The notes beneath the pieces were generated by a model that did no database searches, was not told the origin of the DNA, and saw nothing but the letters and a program-made list of their open reading frames with translations. Shown piece after piece: positions 24,585-29,853 of a DNA stretch of 29,853 nucleotides. The position numbers and the translations under genes were made by a program. Each line of letters starts with the position of its first letter. Position 1 is the stretch's first letter. Location of the stretch: positions 1-29,853 of the forward strand of contig JABGPV010000027.1 in the NCBI GenBank assembly GCA_018644785.1, written 5' to 3'. Origin of the DNA: Deltaproteobacteria bacterium (lineage in GTDB: Bacteria > Desulfobacterota > DSM-4660 > Desulfatiglandales > Desulfatiglandaceae).

Positions 24585-25874
24585 ATGGCCGATACAGCAC
24601 AGTTGACCGTCGATGGAAAAACATATGAGATCCCCCTGGTCACCGGCAGTGAAGGGGAAAAAGCAATTGACATCACCACCCTACGCGCTAAAACCGGACT
24701 GATCACGCTGGATCCGGGCTGCGGGAATACCGGGCTTTGCCAAAGCAGCATTACCTTCATGGACGGCGAAAAGGGCGTTCTGAGATACCGGGGCATCCCC
24801 GTGGACCAGTTGGCCGACCATTCCACCTTCAGGGAAACCGCCTATCTGCTGATCAATGGAGAACTCCCCACCCACGAGGAGTTGCAGCGCTTCAGCATGC
24901 GGCTGAACGACCACAGCCTGGTACACGAGGACATGCACGCATTTTTTGAAAATTATCCCCGCGGAGCCCACCCCATGGGCATGCTCTCCTCCATGATCAA
25001 CGCCCTGAGGGCGTTTTATCCCAGCCTTCGAGACCGGAGCCAGGAAGAAGAAATCAACATCATTTTTGCCAGGCTTCTGTCCAAGGTCAGAACCCTGGCG
25101 GCCATGAGTTACAAGATTTCCCTTGGGCACAAAGTGGTCTACCCGCGGCACGACCTCTCCTACTGCGCCAATTTTTTAAACATGATGTTTGATTCACCCG
25201 TGAGGCCCTATGAGGTGGATGAGGACCTGGTGGATGCGCTGAATGTTTTCTGGATCCTGCATGCGGACCATGAACAGAACTGCTCCACCTCATCGGTGCG
25301 AGCTGTGGGAAGCGCCCGGGTCAACCTGTACGCCGCCATTTCAGCCGGCATATCAGCACTGTGGGGACCCCTTCACGGCGGGGCCAACCAGGCGGTGATC
25401 GAGATGCTTCAGCAGATACACCAAAACGGCGGCGATACGGCCCCTTTCATCGCCCGGGCCAAGGACCGAAGCGATCCTTTCAGGCTCATGGGATTCGGAC
25501 ACCGGGTCTACAAAACCTTTGACCCCAGGGCCCGCATCATTGAAAAGGTGTGCAACAAGGTACTTAAAAAGCTTAACAGGGAAGATCCCCTCCTCCCCAT
25601 TGCCAAGAAGCTGGAGGAAGTGGCGCTGAAGGACAGCTATTTCATTGACCACAACCTCTATCCCAATGTGGACTTTTACGCCGGCATTGTTCTGCGGGCC
25701 ATCGGCATTCCTTTGAACATGTTCCCGGTCATGTTTGCCATCGGCCGCCTGCCCGGGTGGATCGCCCAGTGGAAAGAAAGCGCGGACGATCCCAAATGGA
25801 AAATATACCGGCCGCGGCAGATCTACACCGGGTCTCAAAAAAGGGATTATGTCCCCATGAAGGAAAGAGGGTGA
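24585..25874 (+). CDS. gltA: Citrate synthase (type I)
   Basis: 429 residues, like hexameric type I (E. coli GltA) enzymes, with the N-terminal extension LTVDGKTYEIPLVTG and a DPGCGNTG region. Catalytic residues are in place: H264 (GPLHGG), H306 (GFGHRVYK) and D363 (NVDFYAG), plus ILHADHEQN at about 224-232. Condenses acetyl-CoA and oxaloacetate to citrate at TCA entry. AAGGAG precedes ATG 24585. It converges with icd with a 3-nt gap. Confidence 0.97.
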   Translation: MADTAQLTVDGKTYEIPLVTGSEGEKAIDITTLRAKTGLITLDPGCGNTGLCQSSITFMDGEKGVLRYRGIPVDQLADHSTFRETAYLLINGELPTHEELQRFSMRLNDHSLVHEDMHAFFENYPRGAHPMGMLSSMINALRAFYPSLRDRSQEEEINIIFARLLSKVRTLAAMSYKISLGHKVVYPRHDLSYCANFLNMMFDSPVRPYEVDEDLVDALNVFWILHADHEQNCSTSSVRAVGSARVNLYAAISAGISALWGPLHGGANQAVIEMLQQIHQNGGDTAPFIARAKDRSDPFRLMGFGHRVYKTFDPRARIIEKVCNKVLKKLNREDPLLPIAKKLEEVALKDSYFIDHNLYPNVDFYAGIVLRAIGIPLNMFPVMFAIGRLPGWIAQWKESADDPKWKIYRPRQIYTGSQKRDYVPMKERG

Positions 25875-25877
25875 TTA

Positions 25878-27192
<1,315 letters not shown>

Positions 27193-27274
27193 TTTGAAAG
27201 TCCTTCCGGCTCTTTGCGGATTAACGTGAAGAATTGATTTTTTGAACCAAAAGTGTCAGAAGCCAAAAGCACCA

Positions 27275-27303
27275 CTCATTCCCGCGCAGAGCGTGGGAAT
27301 GAG
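27275..27303. repeat. REP-like palindrome
   Basis: CTCATTCCCGCGC (27275-27287) pairs with GCGTGGGAATGAG (27291-27303) over 13 positions with one G-T wobble and an AGA loop. The CATTCCC...GGGAATG type of palindrome is common as a dispersed element in proteobacteria. It lies in the icd/ATPase spacer and could be an extragenic palindrome moved by a REP-associated transposase elsewhere. Confidence 0.6.
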
Positions 27304-27330
27304 GGCAACGGTCCTTTCCTTCACGCCAAA

Positions 27331-27369
27331 GCTTTGGCTCGATTAAAATAATTATATTCAGCCAAAACA
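27331..27369 (-). repeat. 39-bp repeat R3, inverted relative to R1/R2
   Basis: Read on the minus strand it starts TGTTTTGGC and ends GAGCCAAAGC, with an A/T-rich centre (AATATAATTATTTTAAT). It aligns without gaps to R2 and R1 on the other side of the ATPase gene, most strongly in the TTTTGGC and GCCAAA ends. It overlaps the 14-bp perfect palindrome GCCAAAGCTTTGGC (27325-27338). Confidence 0.65.
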
Positions 27370-27393
27370 CATCTCGGTAGCCCGGTTTTGGCT
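27360..27393 (-). repeat. Inverted repeat at the 3' end of the ATPase gene
   Basis: AGCCAAAAC (27360-27368) and GTTTTGGCT (27385-27393) form a 9-bp perfect stem with a 16-nt loop. The right arm begins a degenerate further copy of the 39-bp repeat (GTTTTGGCTG ... TTTTAAT) running into the gene end. No T-run follows on the minus strand, so terminator function is doubtful. Confidence 0.5.
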
Positions 27394-27406
27394 GCGAATA
27401 AACCTT

Positions 27407-28864
27407 TTAATAAAGATCCTCCAATGTCAGCGTATTAGCCACCAGTTCTTTGGCATAGGCATTGTTTGTAACCCCAAACGTAGTTACCATGGTCAGGAAA
27501 ATGTTTTTTCCGGTTCCGGTAACCCGTCGAAAAACGTCCAGTTTACGCCGCAGGTCCTTGGCGTATTTTTTGTCAATGGTAAACTCCATTTCAGAATACT
27601 TCATTTCACACAGGTTGATTGTATCGTCTCGCCGATCAATCAACAGGTCAATCTGCGCGCCGGGAATATTGGAATTTGCAGAAGATTGATAACGCCATGG
27701 AGCTTCTGTTGTTTCAACGCTCGCGATTCCCAGGGCCGTTTTTAGCCGTAGCGCATGTTTCAAACAAAGGCCCTCAAAAGCATATCCAGCCCAAGCTCTT
27801 CGACGCGGCGCATTTTGCTGAGTTAACCAGTATCCATCCCCGGGCGACCTCTTTCCAAGTCTTCCGACCCAATCCAGAAAAAACAGAGAATATTCATCGG
27901 AAAGCCGGTAAAGCGCATCGTTTGCATTTTTGCCGAAAGGGGTCTGGGGTAGAATAAAGCCGGATTCCTCCAACTCCTCGAGACGATGGCTCGCGCTACC
28001 TCCGGATCGCAGACCGATCGACCGCAGGATTTCGGTACGTGTCAATCCCTGACGCTTTTTGGCAAGCGTTTTGATGATCTTCTGATGCTGCTCACTTTCA
28101 TCGAAAAGCGAAGTGTACAGTCTATGGAACTCATTGCGCAGAAGTCCCTGAGAGGAAAAGCATGTCTTGTCGATAATCTGAGCAGCCGACAAACCCGGTT
28201 CCGATTGTTTCAGGTAATGTGGAACCCCTCCCATGGCCATATAGAGTTCCACAATCTGGGCCCGTGTCAGATCCACACCCTGAGACTGAAGGAAGGCCTC
28301 TGTTTCGTGTAGTGTGAAGGGGAGGAGGCGTATCTGGCGTGTCAGACGGTTATGCAGCCCTCCCCTGGCAGTCACGATGTTTTGGATCATCCAGGATGCT
28401 GCCGAGCCGCAAACCACCATGATAAAATCGTTTTTCCGCGAGCCCCAGCTGTTCCAAAAGTGCTCTAAACTGGAGAGGAATTTTGAGCGCGGTGTGTTCA
28501 GCCAAGGCAATTCGTCAAAAAATACAATTCGTTTCCCCGTTTCCTTTTTGAGTATCGGCGATTCAAGAAATTGTTCCAACTGCCTAAACGCTTCAGCCCA
28601 TGAAGCGGGTCTCTGCGGTTGGATGCCCATTCCAATGGCCTTGCCAAGGGCCTGGGCGAAGTTGTCCAGCTGCTCTTTCAGGGCCGCGCCATGTTTCCCT
28701 ATGATCTCGAAGCAGATCTCGGCGTCAAAAAACTCCCTGACCAAGTGGGTTTTCCCGACACGACGTCGTCCGTAAACCGCAACAAATTCAGGATCCGACG
28801 ATTTGGAGGCGAGCCCCAAGATCCCCTTCTCCACCTTACGCCCTATGATTCGCTCTAAGCTCAT
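27407..28864 (-). CDS. AAA ATPase with C-terminal DUF234/PD-(D/E)XK nuclease-like domain
   Basis: 485 residues. Walker A GRRRVGKT is at 32-39 and Walker B VFFDELP at 114-120 (D117, E118); the CGSAASW strand follows as in the ATPase_2 (PF01637) family. A winged-helix region lies at about 265-320 (KKRQGLTRTEILRSIG). The C-terminal region has IDLLID with D406 and then CEMKYS with E420 and K422, the D-x13-ExK pattern of PD-(D/E)XK nucleases, as in the DUF234 family. The cellular function is unknown; proposals for relatives include mobile, defence or toxin-like roles. It is surrounded by 39-bp repeats (R1, R2 upstream, R3 downstream) and inserted between icd and aconitase. No strong ribosome site precedes ATG 28864. 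Confidence 0.85.
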   Translation of the reverse strand: MSLERIIGRKVEKGILGLASKSSDPEFVAVYGRRRVGKTHLVREFFDAEICFEIIGKHGAALKEQLDNFAQALGKAIGMGIQPQRPASWAEAFRQLEQFLESPILKKETGKRIVFFDELPWLNTPRSKFLSSLEHFWNSWGSRKNDFIMVVCGSAASWMIQNIVTARGGLHNRLTRQIRLLPFTLHETEAFLQSQGVDLTRAQIVELYMAMGGVPHYLKQSEPGLSAAQIIDKTCFSSQGLLRNEFHRLYTSLFDESEQHQKIIKTLAKKRQGLTRTEILRSIGLRSGGSASHRLEELEESGFILPQTPFGKNANDALYRLSDEYSLFFLDWVGRLGKRSPGDGYWLTQQNAPRRRAWAGYAFEGLCLKHALRLKTALGIASVETTEAPWRYQSSANSNIPGAQIDLLIDRRDDTINLCEMKYSEMEFTIDKKYAKDLRRKLDVFRRVTGTGKNIFLTMVTTFGVTNNAYAKELVANTLTLEDLY

Positions 28865-28871
28865 AATACCG

Positions 28872-28910
28872 TATTTTGGCCCAATTTAATGAGCCATGTC
28901 AAGCCAAAAG
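28872..28910 (+). repeat. 39-bp repeat R1
   Basis: Starts TATTTTGGC and ends AAGCCAAAAG, so its ends are inverted copies of each other (TTTTGGC/GCCAAAA). It lies 8 nt upstream of the ATPase start, in the promoter/leader region, and on the minus strand contains a TTGACA (28902-28897). 54 bp start to start from R2. Confidence 0.65.
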
Positions 28911-28925
28911 TAAAATCGAAGACCC

Positions 28926-28964
28926 TGTTTTGGCCAATTATAATGATTTATATCAAGCCGAAAC
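28926..28964 (+). repeat. 39-bp repeat R2
   Basis: Starts TGTTTTGGC and ends AAGCCGAAAC, aligned without gaps to R1 and R3. Its centre contains TATAAT on both strands, so it could include a -10 box for the ATPase gene or for the aconitase side. Confidence 0.65.
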
Positions 28965-28997
28965 CTTTGACAGCACGGGAACCTGGTATCAGCAACG

Positions 28998-29026
28998 TTG
29001 ACAGTTACGCCATAGCATTGTAAACA
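28998..29026 (+). promoter_or_regulatory. acn: Candidate sigma70 promoter for aconitase
   Basis: TTGACA (28998-29003), 17-nt spacer, TAAACA (29021-29026), about 44 nt before the aconitase ATG. The -35 is perfect and the -10 weak. Confidence 0.4.
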
Positions 29027-29069
29027 GATTAATCTGCCATATGGGCCTTCAAAGAGGAGACAAAAAACC

Positions 29070-29853
29070 ATGCAACATCCGTTTGACCGGGAAAACGCCC
29101 TGAAGATTTTATCCGTGAAACGCCGCGAACTGGGACGGGGGCTTTCTTATACCGAAAAAATCCTCTTTCTCCATGAAATACCCCGGAAAACACCCGGAAA
29201 ACTACAGCCGGGAGTCCATCAGATCTTTCTTCGACCGGATCGGGTCGCCATGCAGGATGCTACCGCCCAGATGGCCATGCTCCAGTTCATGCAGACGGGA
29301 CAGAAAAAAACCAACATCTCGGCCACCATTCACTGTGATCACCTCATCCGGGCACGGGAAGGGAGTGATATTGACCTTGAGGGCGCTTTGGACGTCAACA
29401 AGGAAGTGTACGATTTTCTCTCTTCGGCAGCCATGAAATACGGAATCGGTTTCTGGGGACCCGGATCGGGCATCATCCACCAGGTGCTCCTGGAAAATTA
29501 TGCCTTCCCGGGGGGGCTCATGATCGGAACCGATTCACACACCCCCAACGCGGGGGGCTTAGGCATGATCGCCATCGGCGTTGGCGGGGCCGACGCTGCT
29601 GAAGTCATGGCCGGACTCCCCTGGGAAACCACCTTCCCCTCACTGGTGGGGATTAAACTGACAGGTGAACTGACGGGGTGGGCATCTGCCAAAGATATTA
29701 TCCTGGAGATGCTGGAGCGATTCAGCGTCAAAGGCGGGACCGGGAAGATCTTTGAATATTTCGGCCAGGGGGCAAAAGGGCTGTCGGCGGCCCAGAAGGC
29801 GACCATCACCAATATGGGTGCTGAGCTTGGGGCCACGAGTTCCGTATTTGTCT
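29070..29853 (+). CDS. acn: Aconitate hydratase, N-terminal part (runs off the window end)
   Basis: 261 codons are visible, start ATG 29070 after AGAGGAGA. Recognisable aconitase signatures: [13 protein letters not shown] (about 61-73), TIHCDHLI (87-93), [13 protein letters not shown] and [20 protein letters not shown] (151-170). These belong to the cytoplasmic/mitochondrial-type aconitase family that binds a [4Fe-4S] cluster and interconverts citrate and isocitrate. The cluster cysteines lie further downstream and are outside the window. With gltA and icd it forms a TCA block, interrupted by the ATPase/repeat module. Confidence 0.93.
   Translation, partial: MQHPFDRENALKILSVKRRELGRGLSYTEKILFLHEIPRKTPGKLQPGVHQIFLRPDRVAMQDATAQMAMLQFMQTGQKKTNISATIHCDHLIRAREGSDIDLEGALDVNKEVYDFLSSAAMKYGIGFWGPGSGIIHQVLLENYAFPGGLMIGTDSHTPNAGGLGMIAIGVGGADAAEVMAGLPWETTFPSLVGIKLTGELTGWASAKDIILEMLERFSVKGGTGKIFEYFGQGAKGLSAAQKATITNMGAELGATSSVFV

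Noticed and set aside
27231..27269. Possible further half copy of the 39-bp repeat ending AAGCCAAAAG
   Set aside because: Only the last 10-15 bases match; the rest does not align, so it is not counted as a repeat copy.

Overview
The window looks like a chromosomal segment of a Gram-negative, probably deltaproteobacterial organism (Desulfobacterota, Desulfobacterales-like). This is an inference from gene content: a complete-oxidiser TCA block (citrate synthase, NADP-isocitrate dehydrogenase, aconitase), a Tat-exported sugar/polyol binding protein, and a C_GCAxxG_C_C redox protein. No rRNA, tRNA or CRISPR array was seen.

Layout. 1-1046 (minus): start of a membrane protein and a LolD/MacB-type ABC ATPase. 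1258-3031 (plus): iron-containing alcohol dehydrogenase and a C_GCAxxG_C_C protein. 3239-7540 (plus): dihydrolipoyl-dehydrogenase-like flavoprotein (E3), universal stress protein, FGGY sugar kinase and alpha/beta hydrolase. 7549-16184 (minus): a carbohydrate/polyol uptake and activation operon, transcribed as Tat-exported binding protein, two permeases, ABC ATPase, two more FGGY kinases and a nitrilase-family hydrolase. 16616-17829: a VOC protein and a convergent GntR/UTRA regulator. 18278-24414 (plus): E1-alpha, E1-beta and E2 of an acetoin/pyruvate-type dehydrogenase complex, a NagD-like HAD phosphatase, a class II aldolase and a CbbY-like HAD phosphatase. 24585-29853: gltA, a frameshifted icd, an AAA ATPase fused to a PD-(D/E)XK-like domain and surrounded by 39-bp repeats, and the start of aconitase.

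How it may work together (inference). The transporter imports a sugar, polyol or sugar acid. Dehydrogenase and FGGY kinases would turn it into a phosphorylated ketose, the class II aldolase would cleave it, HAD enzymes would remove phosphate, and the E1/E2/E3 complex would feed an acyl-CoA into the TCA genes next door. Four promoters (before E3, before the binding protein, before E1 and before the GntR gene) share one architecture: a TTGAC(A/C) -35 box, then a GCAATATT-like motif lying on the -10 box at nearly constant distance. They look like one regulon of the GntR protein encoded in the middle.

The most unusual items are that regulon, the AAA ATPase/nuclease gene with its family of 39-bp repeats inside the TCA cluster, the frameshift at a nine-G run in icd, and an E2 with two subunit-binding domains.
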